From: Massilia sp. CFBP 13721
GTDB lineage: Bacteria; Pseudomonadota; Gammaproteobacteria; Burkholderiales; Burkholderiaceae_D
Assembly (NCBI RefSeq): GCF_014842025.1
Contig: NZ_JACYUY010000017.1
Span: 62,001-126,000 of the forward strand
Length of the DNA: 64,000 bases
Reading direction: 5' to 3'
Each line of letters begins with the position of its first letter. Positions within the stretch are counted from its first letter, which is position 1. Below the pieces are notes generated by a model. It searched no databases, was not told where the DNA came from, and was given only the letters and a program-made list of their open reading frames with translations. Below, piece after piece: positions 1 to 7,674 of the stretch. The position numbers and the translations under genes are program-made.

Positions 1-1039
1 CCACCGCGCGCCTTCCGTTATCGCCCATGCGCGCCGCAAGTGCCGGGTGCAAGACCAGGTGATCGATGGCGGCGGCAATCGCCGCTGGATCGCCCGGGTC
101 GACGCAAACGCCGCAGCCGTGGCGTTCGACGATGTTGCGCCACAGGGGAAAGCGCGAAGCGATGACTGGAATGCCGGCTGCCATGTACTCGAACATCTTG
201 ACGGGCAATGCATCGAGATAATTGGCCACGGGATGCAGCGTTACCAGCCCGGCGACGGCGCGGCGCATGACACCGCTGACACCTGCGCGGTCGAGGTAGC
301 CATGGCGCAGGATGCGCTCCCATCCTTCATAGCCGCGCACCTCGGATTCGAGCGCAGGCTCGGCAAACTGGCCGGCCAGTGCCAGGCGTGCATCGGAACG
401 CAGCAGGGCGCAGGCACGTACCAGTTCGCGAATGCCGCGGATCGCGGAGATGCTGCCGACATAGCAGACCTCGTTTCCTTTCTCGCTCCAGTCCGGCTCG
501 CCTTCGAATTCGCTGACGACCGGGTAATTGTTGATGTCGATCGAACGTGCATTGATGGGTGCGAATTTATTGCGGATGGTCGGAGTCGCCGCGATGACGC
601 CATCGAAGCGGCGGCAGGCGAAACGTTCATACGCGCCGAAGGAATTCGACAGCAGGCGTGCCGACGCCTTGCCGAGATACGGTTTGGCCAGTAATTGCGT
701 CGGTACGTCTTCGTGCGAATCGAAGATGACCTTGCGTCCCATGCGCTTGAGGCTCAGCCCGACTGGGATCAGTTCCGGGTCGTGCAACTGGTACACCTCG
801 GCGTCAGCCGCGACCGCGGCCTCGAACACCCGGCGCGTGGTGCGCAGCATGCGGTTGACCCGGCCCGACAGGCGTCCGACGTCGACGATGCGGACGCCAT
901 CGCGCTGTGCCGGACCGGCGCCATCGGCGACCACCAGCGTTACGTCGAAACCATGCTCGGCCAGGCTACGGCACTGCTTGACGAAAATCCGGGTGTCGTG
1001 GCGCGGATGGGCGGAGGTCAGGTGTGCGATTTTTCGCAT
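1..1039 (-). CDS. Glycosyltransferase family 4 (partial, C terminus off window)
   Basis: Probable GT-B fold glycosyltransferase that adds one sugar to the lipid-linked repeat unit on the cytoplasmic face. It starts at ATG 1039, which has a good AGAGGAAAT ribosome site, with the N-terminal sequence MRKIAHLTSAHPRHDTRIF typical of exopolysaccharide GT4 enzymes. The family's donor-binding region is visible as FEYMAAGIPVIASRFPLW near residues 285-300. About 346 codons are present and no stop is reached, so the C terminus lies outside the window. The first 74 bases overlap the end of the upstream polymerase gene. Donor and acceptor cannot be deduced. Confidence 0.88.
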   Translation of the reverse strand, partial: MRKIAHLTSAHPRHDTRIFVKQCRSLAEHGFDVTLVVADGAGPAQRDGVRIVDVGRLSGRVNRMLRTTRRVFEAAVAADAEVYQLHDPELIPVGLSLKRMGRKVIFDSHEDVPTQLLAKPYLGKASARLLSNSFGAYERFACRRFDGVIAATPTIRNKFAPINARSIDINNYPVVSEFEGEPDWSEKGNEVCYVGSISAIRGIRELVRACALLRSDARLALAGQFAEPALESEVRGYEGWERILRHGYLDRAGVSGVMRRAVAGLVTLHPVANYLDALPVKMFEYMAAGIPVIASRFPLWRNIVERHGCGVCVDPGDPAAIAAAIDHLVLHPALAARMGDNGRRAV

Positions 1040-2216
1040 ATTTCCTCTCATAAAAATAGCGGGAGCTGGCACCGAGCGTGGCGCCGATCAGCATGTCGGT
1101 GAAATAGTGCGAGGTCAGCAACAGCAAGACGGTGACGCAGGCCATCGAAAAGCCCAGCAGGAAGATGCCGCAGTGGCGCGGCGCGAAGTATTCGCGAATG
1201 AACATCGGGATGATCGGTACCACGGTGACCAGGCACAGGTACGCGATGCCGAAAAAGCCGAGGTCGACCCAGGCCGACAGTACGTTGTGCGAGTAGTAGC
1301 CCGGCTTGTAGCTGGCGTAATCGCCGAGCAGGGGATGCGCCAGGATGGTCTGGACCGCGTGCACGGTCAGGTGATGGCGCTTGTTGGCCGAGGTCGACTG
1401 CGACAGGTCGAGCAGTTCGAGGATGCGATTTGCGGGCAGTGCGGCGAGGATCTGGTCGAAGTACAAATGGATGACGAAAAACAGGATGATTCCGCACAGC
1501 AGGAAGTGCAGCTTGTGCCGCGAGTAATAGAACTCGATGATGGGAATGGCGAACATCAGGGCGGCGAACTCGCTGCGGGCGGTATTCAGGAACAGCGTCA
1601 TCGCTCCCGAGGCGTACAGCACCAGGCGCAGCGGCATCGCGCGGGTAAAGGAAATGACGGTGAGAAAAGTAATCAGGTAGGAACGGGCGAAGCCCTGGTA
1701 GGTCGCCAACGCATCGGCGTCCTTGGCGATGCCCATCGCGCCCAGGTAGAACACGCCGTCGACCGAGAACGAGACGGCGATGGTCGTCATCGCGGCCAGG
1801 CTGAGCAGGCCGACGATGCGAAAGCGCGCACTGTCGAAGTCGAGGAAGCTGGCGATCACGAACATGTTGAAGATGAACAGGATGCCGAGGATGTGATTGC
1901 CGACGATGGTGCGGTTGGCGCCGGCGGCGGCGTTGACCACGATGACGGCGACGAAATAGATCAGGAACAGGCAGAGGTGCAGGTCGACGGCATGGAAGCG
2001 GCGCGGGTCGCGCTGCATCCGCTTCAGGTAGATCAGCCCGAGCGGCACGGCGAACAGCAGTGAGATCGGTGCGAAATAGCCGCCCAGGAAAGCACCGGTG
2101 GTGCCGGTTCCGAGCAGGGTGTGATAGAAGAAGAATCCCGGGAACAGCAGGAAAAACGCGGCGAGCAAGATCCACTGTTCGCGCCGCGCGATCTTGAGGG
2201 AACGGGCGGAAGTCAT
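966..2216 (-). CDS. O-antigen/exopolysaccharide polymerase (Wzy-like) membrane protein
   Basis: A 416-residue protein with about ten hydrophobic segments (for example WILLAAFFLLFPGFFF near the N terminus), a large loop in the C-terminal half, and a basic tail. Its profile and place between a flippase and a glycosyltransferase fit a Wzy polymerase, which joins repeat units in the periplasm. Wzy proteins share little sequence, so the call rests mostly on topology and context. The start ATG 2216 overlaps the flippase stop (ATGA), which fixes the start and suggests translational coupling. The 3' end runs 74 bp into the next gene. Confidence 0.75.
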   Translation of the reverse strand: MTSARSLKIARREQWILLAAFFLLFPGFFFYHTLLGTGTTGAFLGGYFAPISLLFAVPLGLIYLKRMQRDPRRFHAVDLHLCLFLIYFVAVIVVNAAAGANRTIVGNHILGILFIFNMFVIASFLDFDSARFRIVGLLSLAAMTTIAVSFSVDGVFYLGAMGIAKDADALATYQGFARSYLITFLTVISFTRAMPLRLVLYASGAMTLFLNTARSEFAALMFAIPIIEFYYSRHKLHFLLCGIILFFVIHLYFDQILAALPANRILELLDLSQSTSANKRHHLTVHAVQTILAHPLLGDYASYKPGYYSHNVLSAWVDLGFFGIAYLCLVTVVPIIPMFIREYFAPRHCGIFLLGFSMACVTVLLLLTSHYFTDMLIGATLGASSRYFYERKYAKNRTPDLRPSAPRHPDFRQAVP

Positions 2217-3463
2217 GCTGCGGCCAGCCGGTTCTGGGAGCACTGCCACGACATGTGCAGGTAGACCAGGTAGAGCGTGGAATAGCCGATCGCGAACCAG
2301 AGCAGGTTCTGATGCAGGGTTCCCGGCATCAGGAAGGCCGTGATCGTCACTGCGCACAGGGTCAGCTGCCACCACAGGTCGACGTTCTGTTTGCCGGTCA
2401 CGAAAAACACATAGCTGAGCGGACTGGCGACGAAGTTGAGGAAGTAGAGCGGCGCCAGGATCTGGGCCAGCTCGCCCGCTTCACGCCAGGCGGGGCCGAA
2501 CACCCAGGCGAACAGGGTGGGCGAAAACAGCAGGAGCACGAGCGACGGCGCCAGGCCCAGCAGCATCAGCACCTTGAAGGTGTAGCGGTACGCTTGCTTG
2601 CAATTGCCATGCGTTTCGAATTCATGCACCGACTGGCGCTTGAATACTTCCAGCACGGAAGCGGCCAGCAGCGAGATCGGCGCGGCCAGCACGCGCTGGG
2701 TCAGCGCATACAGCCCGGCGGCCAGCGCGCCGTGGCGTACGCCGATCAGGAACAACGGCAAATGCCCGACCATGTTGTTGAGGAGGTTCGACGGCAGGGC
2801 GAAGCGCCAGAACTTGCGGTGACGCACCAGGTAGGCGCGGGCATCGGCGTCGAGCGTCAGGCCGATACGTGGCGCCGGCGGATGCAACAGCCGGCGCGCC
2901 GCGACGAGACCGATGCTCAGGCCGATCAGCTGGCCGGCCAGCAGGCCCGCTCCGCCGATCCCCGAGGCCAGTAGCAGCAGTTGCGCCAGCGCGATCGTGC
3001 CGGCGCCGACGACCTTGGCGCGCGCGGCGGCACCGAATGCGTTATGGGAAGTCGCATAGGCCAGTGTCGTCTGCATGTGCGCCGTCAGCCAGGTGCCGAT
3101 GCCGACCGTCAGCAGTGCCGGCCAGGACAGCTGGCTGATGCCCGGCACGCCGAGCAGGTGCGCCAGCGCCGCCAGCAGCGTCACCAGGAAGGCGGTGATG
3201 GTGGCGGTGTAGAGGACGAGACTGAAGCAGGTGCGCTGCTGTTCGTGCTCGTGGTCGAGGATCATTGCCGTTTCCATGCGCAAGGTGGCGCCGATGGCCG
3301 CGACCGCGACCATGGCAACCCACAGGCTGAACGCACCCATGTCGGCGGGTGTGCACATGCGCGTGATCAGCGGTGCGGCCAGCAGCGGCAGCGCCTGGGC
3401 GCCGAGGGCGCCGCCCAGCACGGTGATCACGTGTTTCCAGAAAGTCGGCAAGCGCAGCTTCAT
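2213..3463 (-). CDS. Polysaccharide flippase (Wzx-like, oligosaccharide flippase/MOP family)
   Basis: A 416-residue multispanning membrane protein that begins MKLRLPTFWKHVITVLGG and shows the MOP-type N terminus (ITRMCTPADMGAFSLWVAM) followed by paired helices across its length. Wzx proteins move undecaprenyl-linked repeat units from the cytoplasmic to the periplasmic face. The start at 3463 overlaps the stop of the aminotransferase gene (ATGA), and its own stop overlaps the polymerase start in the same way. The operon is therefore tightly coupled. The substrate probably carries a GlcNAc(3NAc)A-type sugar, judging from the genes just upstream. Confidence 0.85.
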   Translation of the reverse strand: MKLRLPTFWKHVITVLGGALGAQALPLLAAPLITRMCTPADMGAFSLWVAMVAVAAIGATLRMETAMILDHEHEQQRTCFSLVLYTATITAFLVTLLAALAHLLGVPGISQLSWPALLTVGIGTWLTAHMQTTLAYATSHNAFGAAARAKVVGAGTIALAQLLLLASGIGGAGLLAGQLIGLSIGLVAARRLLHPPAPRIGLTLDADARAYLVRHRKFWRFALPSNLLNNMVGHLPLFLIGVRHGALAAGLYALTQRVLAAPISLLAASVLEVFKRQSVHEFETHGNCKQAYRYTFKVLMLLGLAPSLVLLLFSPTLFAWVFGPAWREAGELAQILAPLYFLNFVASPLSYVFFVTGKQNVDLWWQLTLCAVTITAFLMPGTLHQNLLWFAIGYSTLYLVYLHMSWQCSQNRLAAA

Positions 3464-4587
3464 ACCGATTCGTCGGCGAAGTCGAGGGTTGGAACGGGAA
3501 CGCGCAGGGCACGCAGCAGGGACTGGGCTACTTGACGCGCCTCGGCATCCGGGAGGTAGGGGCCCATCGGCAGGCTCAGCACGCGCGCGGCCATGCTGCT
3601 GGCCACCGGGCAGGCGTCCGCGCGGCTCAGGTGGGCATAGGCCGGCTGCAGGTGCATCGGCACCGGATAGTGGACGGCCGTCGGGATGCCCGCCGCATGC
3701 AGTTCGGCCTGGATGCGCTCGCGCTCTTCGACCACGACCGTGTACTGGGCATGGACGTTGGTGCGGTCGCGCGCCTGCCCCACCAGTTGCACGCGCCCGG
3801 AGAGCAGGGCTTCGTAGCTGTCGGCGGCGCGCTGGCGCTGGGCCAGCTCCCAGTCGAACCGTTCCAGCTTGGCCAGCACGATGGCGCATTGCAGGGTATC
3901 CATGCGCCCGCCGACGCCCACGCGGGTATGCACGTAGCGGCGCGACTGGCCGTGCACGCGAATCTCGCGTGCCGCCGCGGCGATCGCATCGTCGCTCGTG
4001 AACAGGGCGCCGCCATCGCCATAGCAGCCGAGCGGCTTGCTGGGAAAGAAACTGGTGCAGCCGACTGTCGAGAGGTTGCAGCTTTTCTTGCCGCGGTAGG
4101 TGGCGCCGAAGCTCTGGGCCGCGTCCTCGATCACGGCCAGTCCATGGCGGGTGGCGATCGCGTTGATTTCTTCCATGTCGGCCGGCTGGCCATACAGCGA
4201 GACCGGCATGATGGCGCGGGTACGCGGGGTGATCGCTTCCTCGATCAGGCCGGGGGCGATGTTGCAGGTGGCCGGATCGATGTCGACGAATACCGGCACG
4301 GCGCCCAGCAGTACGATGACTTCGGCGGTGGCGATGAACGAGAAGGGCGTCGTGATGACTTCGTCTCCGGGGCGGACACCGAGCGCCATCAGCGAGATCA
4401 GGAGCGCTTCGGTACCGGAGGCAACGGTGATGCAGTGGCGCGCACCGGTGTAGGCGGCCAGCCGTGCTTCGAGCTCGGCCACTTCCGGCCCGAGGATATA
4501 CTGGCCGTGGTCGAGTACGGCCGTGATGCGTTCGTTGATCCGCTCGCGCGAGGCCTGGTACTGGGATTTCAGGTCGATGAATTCCAT
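3460..4587 (-). CDS. wbpE: PLP-dependent sugar aminotransferase, WbpE/WlbC-like
   Basis: DegT/DnrJ/EryC1-family enzyme of 375 residues. In the WbpA-B-D-E pathway it aminates the C3-keto group of UDP-3-keto-GlcNAcA, using glutamate, to give UDP-GlcNAc(3NH2)A. Visible motifs are ASGTEALLISLMALGV (about 56-71), EDAAQSFGA around Asp155, which holds the pyridine nitrogen, and SFFPSKPLG with the Schiff-base Lys184. Length is normal. The start MEFIDLKSQYQ is typical of the family. It lies between wbpD-like and wzx-like genes. The exact sugar is inferred from neighbours; related aminotransferases act on other keto-sugars. Confidence 0.9.
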   Translation of the reverse strand: MEFIDLKSQYQASRERINERITAVLDHGQYILGPEVAELEARLAAYTGARHCITVASGTEALLISLMALGVRPGDEVITTPFSFIATAEVIVLLGAVPVFVDIDPATCNIAPGLIEEAITPRTRAIMPVSLYGQPADMEEINAIATRHGLAVIEDAAQSFGATYRGKKSCNLSTVGCTSFFPSKPLGCYGDGGALFTSDDAIAAAAREIRVHGQSRRYVHTRVGVGGRMDTLQCAIVLAKLERFDWELAQRQRAADSYEALLSGRVQLVGQARDRTNVHAQYTVVVEERERIQAELHAAGIPTAVHYPVPMHLQPAYAHLSRADACPVASSMAARVLSLPMGPYLPDAEARQVAQSLLRALRVPVPTLDFADESV

Positions 4588-4598
4588 GGTGTCCGCTA

Positions 4599-5204
4599 TC
4601 AAGGTTGAGCTGCAGGAACGAACATGCAAACGCCGTCCTGCAGCAGGTAGAGGTCGCCCGAATGCGGGCACAGCGCTTCGCCATTGCCTTCGATGTCCAG
4701 CGGCAGGCGTTCGCCGAAGCGGCTCATCCAGCCGATCTGGCGCGCCGGCACGCCCGCCATCAGGGCAAAGGCCGGTACGTCGCGCGTGACCACCGCTCCG
4801 GCACCGATGAAGGCGTACTCGCCCACCGTGATACCGCAGACGATGGTGGCGTTGGCGCCGATGGTGGCGCCGCGCCGCACCAGCGTGCGCCGGTATTCGT
4901 TCTTGCGCTGCACCGCCGCACGCGGATTGTGGACATTCGTGAAGACCATGCTGGGGCCGCAAAAGACGTCGTCTTCGAGTGTGACAGCGTCATAGACCGA
5001 GACGTTGTTCTGGATCTTGACGTTGTCGCCGATGCGGACGTCGTTGCCGACGAAGACGTTCTGCCCCAGCGAGCAGCCGGCGCCGATGCGCGCGCCGCCG
5101 CACACGTGGGCGAAGTGCCAGACGCGGGTGCCGGCGCCCAGCGTGGCGCCGGGGTCGACGATGGCGCTGGCGTGGACCGGGGAATCGATGATGGGCCGGT
5201 CCAT
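4599..5204 (-). CDS. wbpD: Sugar N-acetyltransferase, WbpD/WlbB-like (left-handed beta-helix)
   Basis: A 201-residue hexapeptide-repeat acetyltransferase that acetylates the C3 amino group of UDP-GlcNAc(3NH2)A. Hexapeptide repeats run from about residue 12 (SAIVDPGATLGAGTRVWHF) to about 155, interrupted by the loop MVFTNVHNPRAAVQRKNEY seen in WbpD/WlbB enzymes. Active enzymes are trimers. It starts 2 bp after the wbpB-like gene and ends 11 bp before the wbpE-like start, so it is co-transcribed. A PglD- or NeuD-type enzyme is less likely given the neighbours. Confidence 0.9.
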   Translation of the reverse strand: MDRPIIDSPVHASAIVDPGATLGAGTRVWHFAHVCGGARIGAGCSLGQNVFVGNDVRIGDNVKIQNNVSVYDAVTLEDDVFCGPSMVFTNVHNPRAAVQRKNEYRRTLVRRGATIGANATIVCGITVGEYAFIGAGAVVTRDVPAFALMAGVPARQIGWMSRFGERLPLDIEGNGEALCPHSGDLYLLQDGVCMFVPAAQP

Positions 5205-5205
5205 C

Positions 5206-6267
5206 TCAGTACTCCAGCGGCAGCGCGACGCGCTTGCCGTCGCGCGCGGACATGTAGGCGGCGACCAGCACCTCGAGCGATTTCAGGCCTTCGCGCCCGT
5301 CCGTTTCGGGTTCGGCCTCGCCGCGCAGGACCTTGATCACGTTGTCGTAGTAGAGCGGATGGCCGAAACCGTAGACCGAGGTGGTTTCGTAGCTGGCGTC
5401 GCGCACCTTGGCGTCGTCCGGGTCGGGCTGGGCGAATTCCCATTGCTGCACTTCATTGACGGCCACGCCGCCGATGCGCACGGTGCCGTGCTCGCCCAGG
5501 ATCGTGATCGAGCCTTCCAGGTTGCGCGGGTAGGTGAGCATGGTGACGTTCATCGAGCCGAGCGCGCCATTGCGCCAGCGCAGGCTGATGACTCCAGTAT
5601 CCTCGACCTCGATGTTGCGCGCCAGCGTGGCGGTATAGGCTTGCAGGCTTTCGACCGGGCCGATGATCCAGTCGATCAGGTCGACATAATGGCTGGCCTG
5701 GTTCATGAAGGCGCCGCCGTCGAATTCCCAGGTGCCGCGCCATTTGGCGCTGTTGTAGTATTCGTCGGGACGGGTCCAGAACACGTTCAGGTTGACCATG
5801 TAGATGCGGCCGAAGCGTTTTTTCTCGACCGCGCTCTTGAGCAGCTGCAGGGTGGCATTGCGGCGGTTCTGCTTGACCACGAACAGGCGCACACCGGCGG
5901 CGTCCGCGGCCGCGACCATGCGCTTGCCGTCTTCCCAGCGCGTGGCCATCGGCTTTTCGGTGATGATGTGGCGGCCGGCGCGGGCGATCTGGACGGTCTG
6001 CTCGGGGTGCAGGCCGGACGGCGTGGTGACGATAAAGGCGTCGGCGTCGCAGTGGGCCAGCATCTGGTCGAGGCTGCCGTAGGCTTCGGCCCCGGTCTTC
6101 TCTGCAGCCTCGGCAAGCGCACGCGGATCGATGTCGCACACGCCGACCAGTTCGCAGCGATCGCGGTGCTGGCGGATGGCGTTGAAATGGTTGTTGGCGA
6201 TGCGGCCGCAGCCCACGAGGGCGAAGCGGATCTTGCGGTCGACGATAGCAGGGGGGTAGTTACGCAT
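5206..6267 (-). CDS. wbpB: NAD-dependent sugar 3-dehydrogenase, WbpB/WlbA-like
   Basis: Gfo/Idh/MocA-family oxidoreductase of 353 residues. It oxidises C3 of UDP-GlcNAcA to the keto form that the aminotransferase then uses. The Rossmann motif GCGRIA is at 19-24 and the family EKP motif at 104-106. The C-terminal alpha/beta domain contains GGAFMNQASHYVDLIDW with the expected catalytic His. Family members recycle tightly bound NADH with 2-oxoglutarate. It sits between the wbpA-like and wbpD-like genes, in pathway order. Confidence 0.9.
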   Translation of the reverse strand: MRNYPPAIVDRKIRFALVGCGRIANNHFNAIRQHRDRCELVGVCDIDPRALAEAAEKTGAEAYGSLDQMLAHCDADAFIVTTPSGLHPEQTVQIARAGRHIITEKPMATRWEDGKRMVAAADAAGVRLFVVKQNRRNATLQLLKSAVEKKRFGRIYMVNLNVFWTRPDEYYNSAKWRGTWEFDGGAFMNQASHYVDLIDWIIGPVESLQAYTATLARNIEVEDTGVISLRWRNGALGSMNVTMLTYPRNLEGSITILGEHGTVRIGGVAVNEVQQWEFAQPDPDDAKVRDASYETTSVYGFGHPLYYDNVIKVLRGEAEPETDGREGLKSLEVLVAAYMSARDGKRVALPLEY

Positions 6268-6288
6268 GATCTTCTCCGGTAGATGGGC

Positions 6289-7617
6289 TCAGGCCTTGAC
6301 GACGTGGGGCAGGCGTTCGAGGTACACGCCCCGGGTGTCGACGATCAGGTTGGCGTAGCGGCGGATCATGTCGTAGTCGAAGGCGCTGTGGCTGGTCGCC
6401 AGCAGCACCAGGTCATAGGAGGCGAGCGCATCGGGCGTCAGGGCCACGCTGGAGAGCTCGAAGCGGTGTTCGCGCATGCGCGGGAAGACGGGCACGTGCG
6501 GGTCGGAGTAGTCGACGTGGGCGCCCTTGTCGCGCAGGATCTCCATCAGCTCGACCGAAGGGGACTCGCGCATGTCCTCGACATCCTTCTTGTAGGCGAT
6601 GCCCAGCACCAGCACGCGGCTGCCCATCACCGAGCGCCCGCGCTGGTTCAGCGCATCGGTCACCTTGCCGATCACCCAGTGCGGCATGTCGCTGTTGATC
6701 TCGCCGGCCAGCTCGATGAAGCGGGTGTGGACGCCGTACTGGCGCGCCTTCCAGGTGAGATAGAACGGGTCGATCGGAATGCAGTGGCCGCCCAGGCCGG
6801 GACCCGGGTAATACGGGGTGAAACCGAAGGGCTTGGTGGCGGCGGCGCGAATCACCTCGTGGATGTCGATCTCCATCTTGTCGGCGATGATCTTCATCTC
6901 GTTGACCAGGCCGATGTTGACCGCGCGGTGGATGTTCTCGAGCAGCTTGGTCAGTTCAGCGGCGCGGGTCGAGCTGACCGGCACCACGCGGTCGATCGCG
7001 GCGCTGTACAGGGCGACGCCGGCTTCCAGGCAGGCGCTGGTACTGCCGCCGCACACCTTGGGAATGGTGCGCGTTTCGAAATGCGGATTGCCCGGGTCTT
7101 CGCGTTCCGGCGAGAACACGAGGAAGATTTCGCGTCCCACCGCCAGGCCGCGCGACTCCAGGCGCGGACGCAATTCTTCCTCAGTGGTGCCGGGATAGGT
7201 GGTGCTCTCCAGCGAGATCAGCTGGCCCGGGCGCACGAAGGGCAGCAGCGCGTCGGTCGTGTCGAGCACGAACGACAGGTCGGGCTCGCGATAGGCGTTG
7301 AGCGGGGTCGGCACGCAGATGATCAGGGCATCGGGTTCGTTGGCGCGGGTGAAATCGGTCGTCGCCTCGAATCCCACCGTACGCGCGGACTCGATCGCGG
7401 CCGCCGGGATGTGCTCGATGTAGCTTTCGCCGCGATTGAGCTTGTCGGCCTTGGCCGTGTCGATGTCGATCCCCAGCACGCGGAAGCCGCACGCCGCATA
7501 GCGCAGCGTCAGGGGCAGCCCGACGTAGCCGAGTCCGATGATGCCGATGACCGCGGTGCGGTCGCGCAGTTTTGCCGTGAGTTGCTGCAGGTGGGCCGAT
7601 TGTTGTTCGTCGCGCAT
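6289..7617 (-). CDS. wbpA: UDP-N-acetyl-D-glucosamine 6-dehydrogenase, WbpA/WlbA-type
   Basis: UDP-glucose/GDP-mannose dehydrogenase family, 442 residues. It oxidises C6 of UDP-GlcNAc in two NAD-dependent steps to UDP-GlcNAcA, the first committed step of the WbpA-B-E-D route. The N-terminal Rossmann motif GLGYVG is at 28-33, and catalytic Cys279 lies in GPGLGGHCIPIDPFY. The C-terminal domain holds VLVLGIAYKKDVEDMRESP. It is second in the operon. WbpO (a GalNAc dehydrogenase) is an alternative, but the neighbouring wbpB-D-E genes favour WbpA. Confidence 0.92.
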   Translation of the reverse strand: MRDEQQSAHLQQLTAKLRDRTAVIGIIGLGYVGLPLTLRYAACGFRVLGIDIDTAKADKLNRGESYIEHIPAAAIESARTVGFEATTDFTRANEPDALIICVPTPLNAYREPDLSFVLDTTDALLPFVRPGQLISLESTTYPGTTEEELRPRLESRGLAVGREIFLVFSPEREDPGNPHFETRTIPKVCGGSTSACLEAGVALYSAAIDRVVPVSSTRAAELTKLLENIHRAVNIGLVNEMKIIADKMEIDIHEVIRAAATKPFGFTPYYPGPGLGGHCIPIDPFYLTWKARQYGVHTRFIELAGEINSDMPHWVIGKVTDALNQRGRSVMGSRVLVLGIAYKKDVEDMRESPSVELMEILRDKGAHVDYSDPHVPVFPRMREHRFELSSVALTPDALASYDLVLLATSHSAFDYDMIRRYANLIVDTRGVYLERLPHVVKA

Positions 7618-7674
7618 GTGTTCCTCGCCAACTATTAATGGTGGGTGGGTGAAGATGAAGAAGGGATGCTGTCG

